The translations under genes were made by a program, and so were the position numbers. From Streptococcus lactarius (GTDB lineage Bacteria > Bacillota > Bacilli > Lactobacillales > Streptococcaceae): 64,000 nucleotides of DNA. Location: NCBI RefSeq assembly GCF_016642265.1, contig NZ_MRXX01000015.1:88616-152615 (forward strand), in the 5' to 3' direction. Below the pieces are notes generated by a model. It worked only from the letters and a program-made list of their open reading frames with translations. It searched no databases and was not told the origin of the DNA. Below, piece after piece: positions 26,238 through 35,645 of the stretch. Within the stretch, counting starts at the first letter, position 1. Every line of letters begins with the position of its first letter.

Positions 26238-27070
26238 GCGAGTTCAAACTTTAACTGTGGCTTCACTGGATCATAATCTACCAGTTCAAAATCTTCTGGT
26301 TTGATATCAAAGAAATTCGTCCCATCTGGCACGTTCAAGACCAGGTGTGGCTGGCAATTTGAAGGCTCTCGTCGGAGCAATTCTTCTGCTTGCTCAAATT
26401 GGTTATCATAAATATGAAGGTTGTTAATGAAATAAAAGAACTTGCCGACCTTCCAGCCGAAGTGTTTGGCGATCATCATCTGAAGGGCTACATACTGCAT
26501 GGCATTGATATGGTGGGCCACCAGCATATCATTGGAGCGCTGGGTCAGAGTCGCATCCAGATAGATCTCCCCGTCCACGCGCCGCACGTCCAGCATGGTT
26601 TGAAAGGCACATGGCAAGAGACCATCGGTTTCTTCAAAGGCTTCATAATCCCAAAGCGAGATGATATTGCGCCGATTCCAAGGGTTGGCTTCTAATTGCT
26701 TGAGGATCTTGTGGATGATGTCATGCTTTTTGACCACAGCACCATAGCGCTGACCGATGGTGCGACTATCCCCTACTTCCCAGTCATTCCAGTAATGAAC
26801 ATTGTACTTATCTTCTAAAAGATCCAAGCTATTAGACTGGTCTTGGTAGATCCAGAGCATCTCTTTGATCGCGGATTTGATGGCGATGGGACGCAGGGTC
26901 GTGATCGGAAACTCGCCTTTAGCGAGATCAAACTCCATAAAAGCACCTGTGATATATTTGGAATTAGCCGTTCTGCCATCCTTGTACTTGGGACGGGCTT
27001 GCTCTGACCAGACCCCTTCTTCCATGATTTTTCGAATGTTTTCCTTAAATATAGTATCTGCTTTTGTCAT
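26231..27070 (-). CDS. thyA: Thymidylate synthase
   Basis: Methylates dUMP to dTMP with methylene-tetrahydrofolate. 279 residues; the catalytic cysteine is in LLPCAFQT (C154), the phosphate-binding arginines are in [13 protein letters not shown], and [17 protein letters not shown] plus the [12 protein letters not shown] region match the family. The streptococcal-type CAFQ replaces the common CHT after the cysteine. AAGGAG precedes ATG 27070. It depends on folA for cofactor recycling. Confidence 0.95.
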   Translation of the reverse strand: MTKADTIFKENIRKIMEEGVWSEQARPKYKDGRTANSKYITGAFMEFDLAKGEFPITTLRPIAIKSAIKEMLWIYQDQSNSLDLLEDKYNVHYWNDWEVGDSRTIGQRYGAVVKKHDIIHKILKQLEANPWNRRNIISLWDYEAFEETDGLLPCAFQTMLDVRRVDGEIYLDATLTQRSNDMLVAHHINAMQYVALQMMIAKHFGWKVGKFFYFINNLHIYDNQFEQAEELLRREPSNCQPHLVLNVPDGTNFFDIKPEDFELVDYDPVKPQLKFELAI

Positions 27071-27117
27071 AAAAACTCCTTGAATCTACTATTGCCTTCA
27101 TTATATCATAGGTCAAG

Positions 27118-27152
27118 AAAAAAAGGAGATCCGAGCTTTTGGCTGGACTCCT
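27118..27152 (-). terminator. Terminator of glcK
   Basis: Minus-strand AGGAGTCCAGC-CAAAAGCTCGGATCTCCT hairpin (AGGAG/CTCCT core) followed by seven T. Confidence 0.75.
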
Positions 27153-27160
27153 ATTTTTTC

Positions 27161-28120
27161 TTATTGCAATACAAGCGATGCTGCACCGATGACACCAGCA
27201 TCATTTCCCAACGTAGCAAGCGCCAATTGAGTTGATTCGCGTACTTGTGGGAAGGCATTTTCTTCAAAGACTTTGCGCACACCATCAAGAAGGAAATCAC
27301 CCGCAGCAGATACCCCACCACCGATTACGATCTTGGATGGGTTCAAGGTGGAGCCGATATTGGCAATCGCAAGACCTAGGTAGCGAGCAAAGTTCTTGTA
27401 GACGATCAAGGCAAGCGCGTCTCCTTCTTTTGCAAGGTCAAAGACGATCTTGGCTGTCACTTCTTCACCATTGTCGATCAAGGTTTTCAATTGAGAAGTT
27501 CCTTCATAGACATCTGCATAGCGACGTGTCAAGTTGACAATCCCTGTAGCAGAAGCAACGGTTTCAAGACAACCTTTCTTACCGCAAGTACATTGGATTG
27601 GATCATCAAAATCAACTGTGATGTGGCCAAGCTCTCCAGCCGCACCTTTGATCCCGTGCAAGAGGCGTCCTTCAGCGACGATACCGCCACCAACACCTGT
27701 TCCAAGTGTCATAAAGACTACGTCCGGTTGGTTTTCACCAGCCCCTTTCCAACGTTCACCCAAGGCAGCAACGTTGGCATCGTTGTCGATGAAGAATGGA
27801 ATATGAAGCGCACTTTCGATTTTTTCTTTGACTGGTTGAAGAGTCTTCCAGTTCAAGTTGTAAGCACCGATAACGGTTCCTTTTTCGCGGTCCACAACAC
27901 CTGGTGAACCCATTCCAATTCCTTGGAATTCAGCAGCATCCAATCCCAACAATTTCAAGCGATGAGCGATAGACTCGATCATATCGTCTACGATATGGCT
28001 ACCTTCATCCAAAATATTTGTTTTGATAGACCATTTTTCTTGCACTTCTCCATCCAAGGTGAGAATGGCGAATTTGATGGAAGTACCTCCAAGGTCAATC
28101 CCGATAATCTTTTTTGACAT
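27161..28120 (-). CDS. glcK: Glucokinase (ROK family)
   Basis: Phosphorylates glucose that enters or arises inside the cell outside the PTS. 319 residues: ATP loop IGIDLGGTSIK (5-15), sugar site FFIDNDANVAALGE, GELGHITV, and the ROK zinc motif CTCGKKGCLE, then AsnIGSTLNP and the GGGVS nucleotide loop. It has no N-terminal DNA-binding domain, so it is a kinase rather than a ROK repressor. AAAGGAG precedes the ATG. It lies between the DUF308 gene and thyA with its own terminator. Confidence 0.93.
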   Translation of the reverse strand: MSKKIIGIDLGGTSIKFAILTLDGEVQEKWSIKTNILDEGSHIVDDMIESIAHRLKLLGLDAAEFQGIGMGSPGVVDREKGTVIGAYNLNWKTLQPVKEKIESALHIPFFIDNDANVAALGERWKGAGENQPDVVFMTLGTGVGGGIVAEGRLLHGIKGAAGELGHITVDFDDPIQCTCGKKGCLETVASATGIVNLTRRYADVYEGTSQLKTLIDNGEEVTAKIVFDLAKEGDALALIVYKNFARYLGLAIANIGSTLNPSKIVIGGGVSAAGDFLLDGVRKVFEENAFPQVRESTQLALATLGNDAGVIGAASLVLQ

Positions 28121-28205
28121 CTGTTTCTCCTTTCGAATCGCGTCAATGCTTCTCCCTTATTATAGCAGACTTTCTGCCAAAGGAAAAGGTTTGCAATGCA
28201 TTTTT

Positions 28206-28724
28206 TTATTTTCTTAATAAGAGGCTAAAGGACTGAAATCCTAAGAATAAAAAGATCAAGCCAATGATATTCAGCAGAAAAACACTGATAGACAATGGAC
28301 TTACAATTAAAAACAGGCCGATAAAGAGTTGAATCAAGGCGAAAAAGATAAAGCGCTTGGCCAACTCTTCGATCTTTCCTGAGTAGAAATTAGCTTTCTT
28401 GAAATTGAGTACAGCTCTGTAGATCAACCAGATCCCTAAGGTCACTGGAAAAACAATTGGGAGCGTTTGGTAGCCATAAAGGAGCAGATAGACTGCAAAG
28501 ACTAGAGCGACCATACTGTGAAAGAGCTGTTGCTGCTTGATGATGCCGACCTGACGATAGCGAAAATAACGGAAAAATCGCGAAAGCGAGATCAGAAAGA
28601 ATCCGCATGAAATCAACCAACTAAAGGAGCCAATATGCTCAATCGGATTGATAAATAAGACAAGACCAATCAAGGTAAAGATAGTTGCTGAAATCCCAAG
28701 GGATATCCGGTTTAATGGATTCAT
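28206..28724 (-). CDS. DUF308/HdeD-type membrane protein
   Basis: 172-residue integral membrane protein with about six hydrophobic segments arranged as pairs, such as ISATIFTLIGLVLFI, FSWLISCGFFLISL and ISVFLLNIIGLIFLFLGF. Pairwise short helices with Gly/Leu repeats resemble the DUF308 (HdeD) family, whose biochemical function in Gram-positives is not known. GGAGG precedes the ATG closely, 9 bases after the ABC-F stop, so it is probably cotranscribed with ABC-F and cca. Confidence 0.7.
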   Translation of the reverse strand: MNPLNRISLGISATIFTLIGLVLFINPIEHIGSFSWLISCGFFLISLSRFFRYFRYRQVGIIKQQQLFHSMVALVFAVYLLLYGYQTLPIVFPVTLGIWLIYRAVLNFKKANFYSGKIEELAKRFIFFALIQLFIGLFLIVSPLSISVFLLNIIGLIFLFLGFQSFSLLLRK

Positions 28725-28733
28725 AGTGCCTCC

Positions 28734-30602
28734 TTATTCGTCTAGTTCACTGAGATATTCGTAGCGATCGTATTTTTCAAGCAGGTCTTCATTGGCTTGG
28801 TCCAACTCCTTTTGAAGGGTTGATAACTTGCCAAAGTCTGATCCATTTTCATTCATCTCGGCTTCGATCTCTGCGATCCGCTGTTCGATTTTTTCGATAT
28901 CTGCTTCGATGCTGGCCCACTCCTGCTTTTCCATGTAGCTCATGCGTTTTTTCTCTTCTTTGGGTTTGGCCGTTTTCTCTTTTTCAAGCTTAGGACTGGT
29001 TGCTGCTTGCGCTGTTTCAAAGGCTTTTTCATCCAGATAGTCCGTATAATTGCCAAAGAACTCACGAATGCCCCCATTTTCAAAAGCGAGGATTTTACTA
29101 GCGACCTTATCTAGGAAATAGCGGTCGTGGCTAACGGTAATGACGGGCCCACAAAAGTGTTGGAGGAAGTTTTCCAGAACTGTCAACGTGGCAATGTCCA
29201 AATCATTGGTCGGCTCATCGAGGAGAAGCACATTGGGCTTTTCGATCAAGAGTTTGAGCAAATACAAACGCTTCTTCTCCCCACCGGAGATTTTTTCGAT
29301 CAAGGTGCCGTGCATCGAGCGCGGAAAGAGGAATTGCTCCAAGAGATCCGCGATAGAGGTGGTTCCAACATTCGTCTTCACTTCCTCAGCCACTTCCTGC
29401 AAGAAATTGATCACGCGCTTGCTCTCATCTAATCCTTCGATTTGTTGAGAGAAATAAGCGATCCGAACTGTTTCACCAATAATGACTTGCCCACTCTGAG
29501 GGTGGAGTTTCCCAGCGATAAGATTCAAAAGAGTGGATTTGCCGACCCCATTGTCCCCAACAATCCCGATCCGGTCTTTGTTTTGCACCAAGAGATTAAA
29601 GTCTTGTAAAATCGGCTTATTTTCAAAAGCAAAACTCACATCTTTAAACTCGATCACTTTCTTTCCGATCCGGCTGGTCTCAAAGTTCATCTCCAAATCC
29701 GTCTGACTACTTTGACCAGACAAGTCCTGCTTAAGATCATGGAAACGATTGATCCGCGCCTGTTGCTTGGTCGCACGCGCCTGAGGTTGACGCCGCATCC
29801 AGGTCAACTCCTGCTTATAGAGTTGCTGCTTCTTATGAAGAAGGGCCGCATCACGCTCATCTTGCTCAGCCTTTAAACGGACATAATCCTGGTAATTGCC
29901 TTGGTACTCAATCAAACAAGCCCGATCCAACTCAAAGATCCGTGTCGAGATATTATCCAAGAAATAGCGATCGTGGGTAATGAAGAGGACGGTTTTCTTA
30001 GAGTTTTTCAGGAAATTGGTCAACCATTCGATGGTATCAATGTCCAGGTGGTTGGTTGGCTCATCTAGTAAAAGCAGGTCGTGGTGAGACAGCAAAACCT
30101 GTGCCAGTTGCACCCGACGACGCAAGCCACCAGATAGATCCCCAACCTTGGCATTCAAGTCTTCTATTCCAAGCTTAGAAAGAACGGTCTTGACCTGACT
30201 CTCGATCTCCCAGGCATTAAGCGAGTCCATCTCTGCCATCACCTTTTCAAGACGAGCTTGGTTTTGCTCTCGGTAATTGGCCATCAAAAGCTCATAGTCA
30301 CGAATCAGCTGCATCTCCCGCAAATCGCTAGACAATACTGTATCCAACACTGTCTTTTGATCATCAAAATCAGGCTCCTGCGTCAAGTAGCCAATTGTAT
30401 AATCACTCTTTGCAGAAAAAGGACTAACATCCCCGTCAAAGCCAGAGCGACCGGACAAGACATCTAACAGAGTGGTTTTTCCGGTTCCATTGACCCCGAT
30501 CAGACCGATCCGATCCAAATCGTGGATAATAAAGGAAATCTCACGAAATACGGTCTTATCTCCGACAGATTTGGTTAATTTATCGACAATAAAATCGCTC
30601 AT
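28734..30602 (-). CDS. ABC-F family ATPase (Uup-like)
   Basis: 622-residue soluble protein with two ABC domains and no membrane part. Walker A motifs are GVNGTGKTT (near 36) and GDNGVGKST (near 350), signatures LSGGLRRR and ISGGEKKR, Walker [12 protein letters not shown] and [12 protein letters not shown] charged linker lies between domains. The C-terminal coiled coil (about 550-620, rich in Glu/Lys) places it nearer Uup than EttA. ABC-F proteins act on the ribosome; resistance by target protection is not implied. Its start overlaps the cca stop by four bases (ATGA). Confidence 0.9.
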   Translation of the reverse strand: MSDFIVDKLTKSVGDKTVFREISFIIHDLDRIGLIGVNGTGKTTLLDVLSGRSGFDGDVSPFSAKSDYTIGYLTQEPDFDDQKTVLDTVLSSDLREMQLIRDYELLMANYREQNQARLEKVMAEMDSLNAWEIESQVKTVLSKLGIEDLNAKVGDLSGGLRRRVQLAQVLLSHHDLLLLDEPTNHLDIDTIEWLTNFLKNSKKTVLFITHDRYFLDNISTRIFELDRACLIEYQGNYQDYVRLKAEQDERDAALLHKKQQLYKQELTWMRRQPQARATKQQARINRFHDLKQDLSGQSSQTDLEMNFETSRIGKKVIEFKDVSFAFENKPILQDFNLLVQNKDRIGIVGDNGVGKSTLLNLIAGKLHPQSGQVIIGETVRIAYFSQQIEGLDESKRVINFLQEVAEEVKTNVGTTSIADLLEQFLFPRSMHGTLIEKISGGEKKRLYLLKLLIEKPNVLLLDEPTNDLDIATLTVLENFLQHFCGPVITVSHDRYFLDKVASKILAFENGGIREFFGNYTDYLDEKAFETAQAATSPKLEKEKTAKPKEEKKRMSYMEKQEWASIEADIEKIEQRIAEIEAEMNENGSDFGKLSTLQKELDQANEDLLEKYDRYEYLSELDE

Positions 30603-31810
30603 TTTTCCTCCTCTTTGAGTTGCTGAATAAAGGTCAGGATAGCCTCTTTGTCATTGGCCAATTCCCCATCGACAATGGCATATTCAATTTTTGTCAAAAT
30701 GTCTCCCAAAGCAGGCCCAGACTGAAAACCGTAGTCTTTGATCAGCATCCCACCATTGACCACAACCTCGTGCTTATCATGAATAGTCAGGCTGTCATAG
30801 ACCTGCTCAATCGCTAGGTAATCGACACTTAATTCAGAAGCCTCCCGTAATTCTTCCGCTAGTAGCAACAAACGCTTGTCGTATTTGTAGCAATCTCGCT
30901 TATCTAGACTTCTCTTTTGACGGATATTTAAGATTTCCACGATCCGCTCCACAGTCTTTGCAAAATCACGTGAGGTCTTCCAACATTTCATGAACTTGGG
31001 AATATCTTGAATCTCCAATGCCAAGACCAAGGCTGCCCAGGCTTGCTCAGAGGTGGTAAAAGTAAATTCCAGCTCTAAGTCAAACAAACGCTCGATCGCT
31101 TCTTTGCGATCCTTCATCTCTGGCAGATAGTGATAAGCTCCACTTACCATCATAGCCTCCAAGCCTTGTCTCCAGTAGGGCGAAAGCAAGAGCTTATCAA
31201 ACTCAATAAAAGTGCGCTCAACAGAGATCTTCTCTAGCAAAGGAGCACATTCCTTCATGGCGTCAAACGTTGCTTCTTCCAGATCAAAGCCGAGACTGGC
31301 CTGAAAACGAAAGCCCCGCATAATTCGCAAAGCATCCTCATGAAAGCGTTCGTGAGGGACTCCTACAGCCCGTAGAAGTTTATTTTCTAAATCTTCTAAG
31401 CCATCAAAGAGATCGACAATCTCTCCTTTTTCATTCAAGGCAAAAGCATTGACCGTGAAATCACGGCGTTTGAGGTCTTCTTCCAGAGAGCGTACAAAAG
31501 ACACGGAGCTAGGGCGGCGGTAATCTACATAGACATCCTCCGTCCGAAAAGTGGTGATTTCATATTCCTGCCCATTTTCAAGGACCAGAACCGTCCCATG
31601 CTCAATGCCAACATCCACTGTACGATCAAAGATGGCCTTGGTTTCTTCAGGATAGGCAGAAGAGGCAATATCGACATCGTGAATCGGGCGCTCCAAAAGG
31701 GCATCCCGAACCGATCCGCCGACAAAGTAGGCTTCAAAGCCCGCAGACTTTATCTTCTCTAATATTGGTAAAGCCTCCTGAAACTCAGAAGGCATCTTTT
31801 CTAATCTCAT
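30599..31810 (-). CDS. cca: CCA-adding tRNA nucleotidyltransferase
   Basis: Adds or repairs the 3' CCA of tRNA. The class II enzyme has 403 residues: [16 protein letters not shown] and the acidic pair in HDVDIASSA (about 44-50), then [19 protein letters not shown] and the [12 protein letters not shown] helix that forms the nucleotide template. ATG 31810 overlaps the dapB stop (ATGA), indicating translational coupling; its own stop overlaps the ABC-F start in the same way. Order dapB-cca-ABC-F is typical of streptococci. Confidence 0.95.
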   Translation of the reverse strand: MRLEKMPSEFQEALPILEKIKSAGFEAYFVGGSVRDALLERPIHDVDIASSAYPEETKAIFDRTVDVGIEHGTVLVLENGQEYEITTFRTEDVYVDYRRPSSVSFVRSLEEDLKRRDFTVNAFALNEKGEIVDLFDGLEDLENKLLRAVGVPHERFHEDALRIMRGFRFQASLGFDLEEATFDAMKECAPLLEKISVERTFIEFDKLLLSPYWRQGLEAMMVSGAYHYLPEMKDRKEAIERLFDLELEFTFTTSEQAWAALVLALEIQDIPKFMKCWKTSRDFAKTVERIVEILNIRQKRSLDKRDCYKYDKRLLLLAEELREASELSVDYLAIEQVYDSLTIHDKHEVVVNGGMLIKDYGFQSGPALGDILTKIEYAIVDGELANDKEAILTFIQQLKEEEK

Positions 31811-32574
31811 AGTAAGTGTTCCAAACCATAAACAAGCTCATGACGCTTGACAACTTCTTTAATTCCTAGATTTACTCCTGTCATGAAGGAAACACGATCG
31901 TAGGAATCATGGCGGAGAGTCAAGCCTTCACCTTGGCTACCAAAAATCACCTCTTGGTGAGCCACTAGGCCAGGCAATCGAACCGAATGGATGCGCATCC
32001 CTTCAAAATTAGCCCCTCTAGCTCCAGGCATCAACTCTTCTTCATCTACTGCACCTTGCTGGATTTTCTCGCGATTCTCTGAGATCAGCTCAGCTGTCTT
32101 AATCGCTGTTCCACTCGGTGCATCTTTTTTCTTATCGTGGTGCAATTCGATGATTTCCACATTTGGAAAATACTTGGCTGCTTGCGCTGCAAATTGCATC
32201 AAGAGCACAGCTCCAATAGCAAAGTTCGGTGCAATCAAGCCACCCAAGCCCTTGTCGCGAGAAAGCTCTGTCAATTCTTGAATCTGCTCAGGGATAAAGC
32301 CAGTCGTACCCACAACAGGCGCAAAGCCATTTTCAACTGCAAAGCGAGTATTTTCATAAGCCACCTTTGGCATGGTGAAATCCACCCAAACATCTGCTTC
32401 TAGACCCACAAGATCTTCTTTGCGGTTAAAGACAGGAACTCCTGCGACATCTGTCTCTTCTGCGAATGGATCAATCAAGGCTGCCAACTCCAGCTCAGGA
32501 TCTCCTGACACCATCTGATAGGCTGCTTGCCCCATTCTTCCTTTAAAACCTGCAATAATGACTTTAATTGACAT
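31807..32574 (-). CDS. dapB: 4-hydroxy-tetrahydrodipicolinate reductase
   Basis: Reduces the DapA product in lysine/diaminopimelate synthesis. 255 residues: NAD(P) loop [12 protein letters not shown] (6-17), [16 protein letters not shown], and the catalytic [15 protein letters not shown], with His and Lys in place. AAGGAG is 6 bases before ATG 32574; eleven upstream in-frame codons are not supported. dapA and asd of the same pathway lie 27 kb away. Confidence 0.95.
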   Translation of the reverse strand: MSIKVIIAGFKGRMGQAAYQMVSGDPELELAALIDPFAEETDVAGVPVFNRKEDLVGLEADVWVDFTMPKVAYENTRFAVENGFAPVVGTTGFIPEQIQELTELSRDKGLGGLIAPNFAIGAVLLMQFAAQAAKYFPNVEIIELHHDKKKDAPSGTAIKTAELISENREKIQQGAVDEEELMPGARGANFEGMRIHSVRLPGLVAHQEVIFGSQGEGLTLRHDSYDRVSFMTGVNLGIKEVVKRHELVYGLEHLL

Positions 32575-32584
32575 AGATTTCTCC

Positions 32585-33433
32585 TTAAATGACGGGAATA
32601 TACCCAACTGCTATACTATGGTCTCCAAGGTGAGTCCCGATAACACCACCAAAAGTCGCAAACGGAATCTCTCCTTCCACACCATCAGCCACCAACAGTT
32701 GGCGAAGCGCTTCGGCTTTTTCAGGTACATTGGCATGGATGATAAAGACTTGGAAATGCCCTCCCGTAATCCCTTCATCAACGATTTCCACCAAGCGCTT
32801 GATCGCTTTCTTTTCCGTACGGACTTTTTCAAAAACTTCGATGACCCCTTGGTCATTAAAGTAAAGGATCGGCTTGATGCTCAAAAGATTACCAATGATA
32901 GCAGCACCATTTGAGAGGCGGCCCCCTTTGACCAAGTGGTCCAAATCGTCCACCATGATAAAGGCACCAGTTCCATCGATTTGCGTCTGCACATGTGCGA
33001 CAATCTCGTCAAACGAACGACCCTCACCGGCCCATTTCAAGCAATTTTCAGCCATCATTCCTAAAGGAGCACTGGTGATTTTTGAATCCGGAAATTCGAC
33101 GGTCAAGCCTTCAAATTCATCCTTCAAATACTGGATATTTTGGTAGAAGCCAGAAATCCCGGATGACAAGAAGAGACCAATGGCATGCGTATACCCTTTG
33201 GCTGTCAATCCAGCTAAGATTTCTTCTAGCTCGGCTACACTAGGCTGGCTGGTCTTTGGCAATTCATTAGATGCAGCCATCTTTTGGTAGAACTCCGCTT
33301 CCGTCAAGTTCTTCCCTTCTACATAAGACTCCCCATCGATATAGATCGGGATCTCTAAAATAAATAAGTCGTCGTGATGGATCACATCCTGCGGTAAATA
33401 GGCAGACGAATCCGTGATCACTGCTAATTTCAT
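32585..33433 (-). CDS. DegV family fatty-acid-binding protein
   Basis: 282-residue protein of the DegV/FakB family: [10 protein letters not shown] at the N-terminus, TSQPSVAEL (about 93-101), [11 protein letters not shown] and the C-terminal [14 protein letters not shown]. FakB proteins present fatty acids to the kinase FakA for use in phospholipids. Which acyl chain it prefers cannot be judged. It starts 3 bases after the DUF1149 stop with the ribosome site inside that gene, and ends 10 bases before dapB, so the four genes down to cca look like one transcript. Confidence 0.88.
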   Translation of the reverse strand: MKLAVITDSSAYLPQDVIHHDDLFILEIPIYIDGESYVEGKNLTEAEFYQKMAASNELPKTSQPSVAELEEILAGLTAKGYTHAIGLFLSSGISGFYQNIQYLKDEFEGLTVEFPDSKITSAPLGMMAENCLKWAGEGRSFDEIVAHVQTQIDGTGAFIMVDDLDHLVKGGRLSNGAAIIGNLLSIKPILYFNDQGVIEVFEKVRTEKKAIKRLVEIVDEGITGGHFQVFIIHANVPEKAEALRQLLVADGVEGEIPFATFGGVIGTHLGDHSIAVGYIPVI

Positions 33434-33436
33434 CGA

Positions 33437-33811
33437 TTAAAACTCCAAATTAATCCCTGGTAAATCAAGGGCGATTTCTGTGACTTCATAGGTCAAACGG
33501 TTGAGCATATTCAAGCAAGGGCGAGCCAATTCTTCCACTTCATCTTTGCTGAATTCGCTTGGTTCATTAACATAACGTCCAATCAAGTGGTTAATCTGAG
33601 TGATGGTTCCACTGATTACAAAACCATCAAATACAATCATGTAGCTCAAAATCACAATCAAAGAAGTTGTGTTTTGTTGTTGATCACGATTGATTAATTG
33701 AAAGTTCACATCCACCTTTGTTTCAGGAATGCCATTTTCTTTTTCCCATTCAAAATTACGAGCGTCATAGTGGTATTGGCTGACAAATTCTTTTTCACGT
33801 TGGATATCCAT
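33437..33811 (-). CDS. DUF1149 family protein
   Basis: 124-residue cytoplasmic protein with features of the DUF1149 family of streptococci and lactobacilli: REKEFVSQYHYDARNFEWE start, a central hydrophobic strand pair LIVILSYMIVFDGFVISG, and the DLPGINLEF end. The fold is thought to be SecB-like; function is unknown. AGGAG precedes the ATG. It heads the DUF1149-DegV-dapB-cca-ABC-F cluster. Confidence 0.75.
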   Translation of the reverse strand: MDIQREKEFVSQYHYDARNFEWEKENGIPETKVDVNFQLINRDQQQNTTSLIVILSYMIVFDGFVISGTITQINHLIGRYVNEPSEFSKDEVEELARPCLNMLNRLTYEVTEIALDLPGINLEF

Positions 33812-33902
33812 TTTTATTCTCCTAAAAATATGCGTTATGCTTATTATACCATAATTCAGATCAAGATACCATTTCAGGATGATGTCAGTTTTGAGGATCA
33901 GA

Positions 33903-33933
33903 AAAAGAAAAGGCCGGGTGACCGACCTTTATA
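33903..33933 (-). terminator. Terminator after the 360-residue membrane-anchored protein gene
   Basis: Minus-strand AAGGTCGGTCACCCGGCCTT hairpin followed by TTCTTTTT, just after the stop codon. Confidence 0.75.
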
Positions 33934-33945
33934 AACAAAGAATAC

Positions 33946-35028
33946 CTAGTTCCGCTCGACCAAAGCCTGACGTTGCTTGTTTAGCTCATTATCCTTTTGT
34001 ACGTCATAATATCTGTCAAACTCATCCTTGGTATTTACTTGATGTACTTGTCCATCTTTACTCAATTCTGCTGGAATCGTAATTCCTTCATAGAGATTGG
34101 TATTAGCAGGAACAAAGAGTTGGTACAAGTCAATAAACTGTTGGACATTGCCGTAGACTGTATCATCTTCAAATTTTGAGTCTAATAAGATATAAATTTG
34201 AGAGTCCTTTTCACTTAGTAATTGATAGGCTTTTGGATCTTTTGTCTCTAGTACACTATTTTTTAATACATTTTTTCTAAAAGATAGCATATTTTGATTT
34301 ACACTATCAACCCCAGTTGTCGTACTAAGATTATCCGTAGTTTCTGAAATTCTATCTCTTAATTTACCTAAATCTACAAAAATATCTTGACGATTATTTC
34401 GTTGCATTTTCGTATCTTCCCACTCAATTTGCTTGGTCTCTAGATTTAACCAAAGATATTTGGTTTTTACTTTCCCTCCAGTGCTTTGATAGGTTTCGAT
34501 AGGTAGGTAATCTTTTCCATCTTTTTCAACAATCGCTCCAATTTCTACTGGCTTATAAGTCTTATTATATTTTTTTACAAAACGATAAAGGTCTAGATCT
34601 TCTTTTTGTAAGGTGTGATCTTGTATTTTATAGATTGAAAGTTTGAAATAACCTTCAGAATCATCTTTTGGAAAAGACATTGTTGGCATATTCTTTAATC
34701 TTTTTATATTCTGACGAATAATATAGCGTTCATTAGATGCCCCATGCACACCTAAATAATTTTCGCTTATTTCTGGATTGTACTTGGCAAATAACTTATC
34801 TTCTTCTGGTGTTAGAGACTTCCAGTGTACTACAACTCCTCGTCCATCATCCAAGTATTTATAAGAATCGATTTCCCACTGACCTGTATAGTAATCATAG
34901 TTCTCGTATTTCTCACGCTCCTGCTTGGCTTTTTCTTGTTGCTGGTGATGTTGATAGGTCGCTAAGCCAAACATTGCAACCGCAATGGCTAAAATCAATG
35001 AACTAGCAATGATTAATTTCTTTTTCAT
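33946..35028 (-). CDS. Unrecognised N-terminally anchored extracellular protein
   Basis: 360 residues. One membrane helix (about 5-24, LIIASSLILAIAVAMFGLA) follows MKKK and is followed by a charged Gln/Lys/Glu stretch, so the rest should be outside the cell. The ectodomain has no cysteine and no motif I recognise; it is rich in Tyr, Asp and Lys and predicted alpha/beta (GVVVHWKSLTPEED, YLPIETYQSTGG, KYLWLNLETKQIEWED). The helix has no clear cleavage site or lipobox. RBS AGGAA lies before the ATG. The gene upstream has a similar plan, and the two may be a functional pair. Function unknown. Confidence 0.6.
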   Translation of the reverse strand: MKKKLIIASSLILAIAVAMFGLATYQHHQQQEKAKQEREKYENYDYYTGQWEIDSYKYLDDGRGVVVHWKSLTPEEDKLFAKYNPEISENYLGVHGASNERYIIRQNIKRLKNMPTMSFPKDDSEGYFKLSIYKIQDHTLQKEDLDLYRFVKKYNKTYKPVEIGAIVEKDGKDYLPIETYQSTGGKVKTKYLWLNLETKQIEWEDTKMQRNNRQDIFVDLGKLRDRISETTDNLSTTTGVDSVNQNMLSFRKNVLKNSVLETKDPKAYQLLSEKDSQIYILLDSKFEDDTVYGNVQQFIDLYQLFVPANTNLYEGITIPAELSKDGQVHQVNTKDEFDRYYDVQKDNELNKQRQALVERN

Positions 35029-35083
35029 TTATTTTTTCCTTCCCAACTAAGAATCTAATAAATTTCGAAAAATTTTTAGAAGG

Positions 35084-35521
35084 CTACTCGTCAAAAAGTT
35101 TTCCTTCTACACGAAGTGGACTACCGCTACCAATTCCTTCGATTACATCTTTCTCGCCGTTTTTACCGTCCTTTAAATAGACCAAAACACTCCAACTTGA
35201 ATTTTGGATATGGTTAAAGCCTCCAAAGACCATAACAATTTCGCCACCTCCTTGTGGCGTACCATTTCCTATCTCATCCCATTGCGTTTCATCCCAAGCG
35301 ATCTGAACAGATTCAACTTTAGGACTTTGAGATTTTACAAAATCTTCGATTTCTTTTCCATGTTTCTTTACCTCTTCTAACTGTTGTCCTTTGCTACTGA
35401 CATGCTTTGTTGGATAGATCTTTTTTGAAAACAAATTTGGATGTTGTAAGCCGATGATTGTCCCTCCTGATAGGATCATGACTAGTATTCCCAAAATAAG
35501 GTATTTCTTCTTTTTTCTCAT
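35084..35521 (-). CDS. Unrecognised small membrane-anchored protein
   Basis: 145 residues. MRKKKK and one hydrophobic helix (about 7-25) anchor an extracellular part of about 115 residues. Visible features are QIAWDETQWDEIGNG, GGGEIVMVFGGF and a strand pair SSWSVLVYLKDG. The topology recalls small streptococcal DUF1310- or TipC-like proteins, but I cannot assign it. GGAGGAACA precedes the ATG. It is 55 bases upstream of the other membrane-anchored unknown on the same strand. Confidence 0.6.
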   Translation of the reverse strand: MRKKKKYLILGILVMILSGGTIIGLQHPNLFSKKIYPTKHVSSKGQQLEEVKKHGKEIEDFVKSQSPKVESVQIAWDETQWDEIGNGTPQGGGEIVMVFGGFNHIQNSSWSVLVYLKDGKNGEKDVIEGIGSGSPLRVEGKLFDE

Positions 35522-35606
35522 TGTTCCTCCAAGAAAAAATGCTTTTTACTATCATATCGAAATCTATAGAGATCCGCAACTTCATCACTAGTTGGTGTTT
35601 TTGGTC

Positions 35607-35638
35607 AATAAAAAAGGTTAGGAAGACCCAACCTTTTA
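35607..35638 (-). terminator. Terminator of the fruRKA operon
   Basis: Minus-strand AAAAGGTTGGGTCTTCCTAACCTTTT hairpin with trailing T run, directly after fruA. Confidence 0.8.
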
Positions 35639-35645
35639 GATATGC

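Noticed and set aside
28756-28763. TACGAATA (ComX-box sequence) on the minus strand about 32 bases before the DUF308 gene
   Set aside because: It lies in the coding 3' end of the ABC-F gene (Tyr-Glu-Tyr codons) and lacks the upstream T-rich tract; the gene is not a known competence gene. Probably chance.
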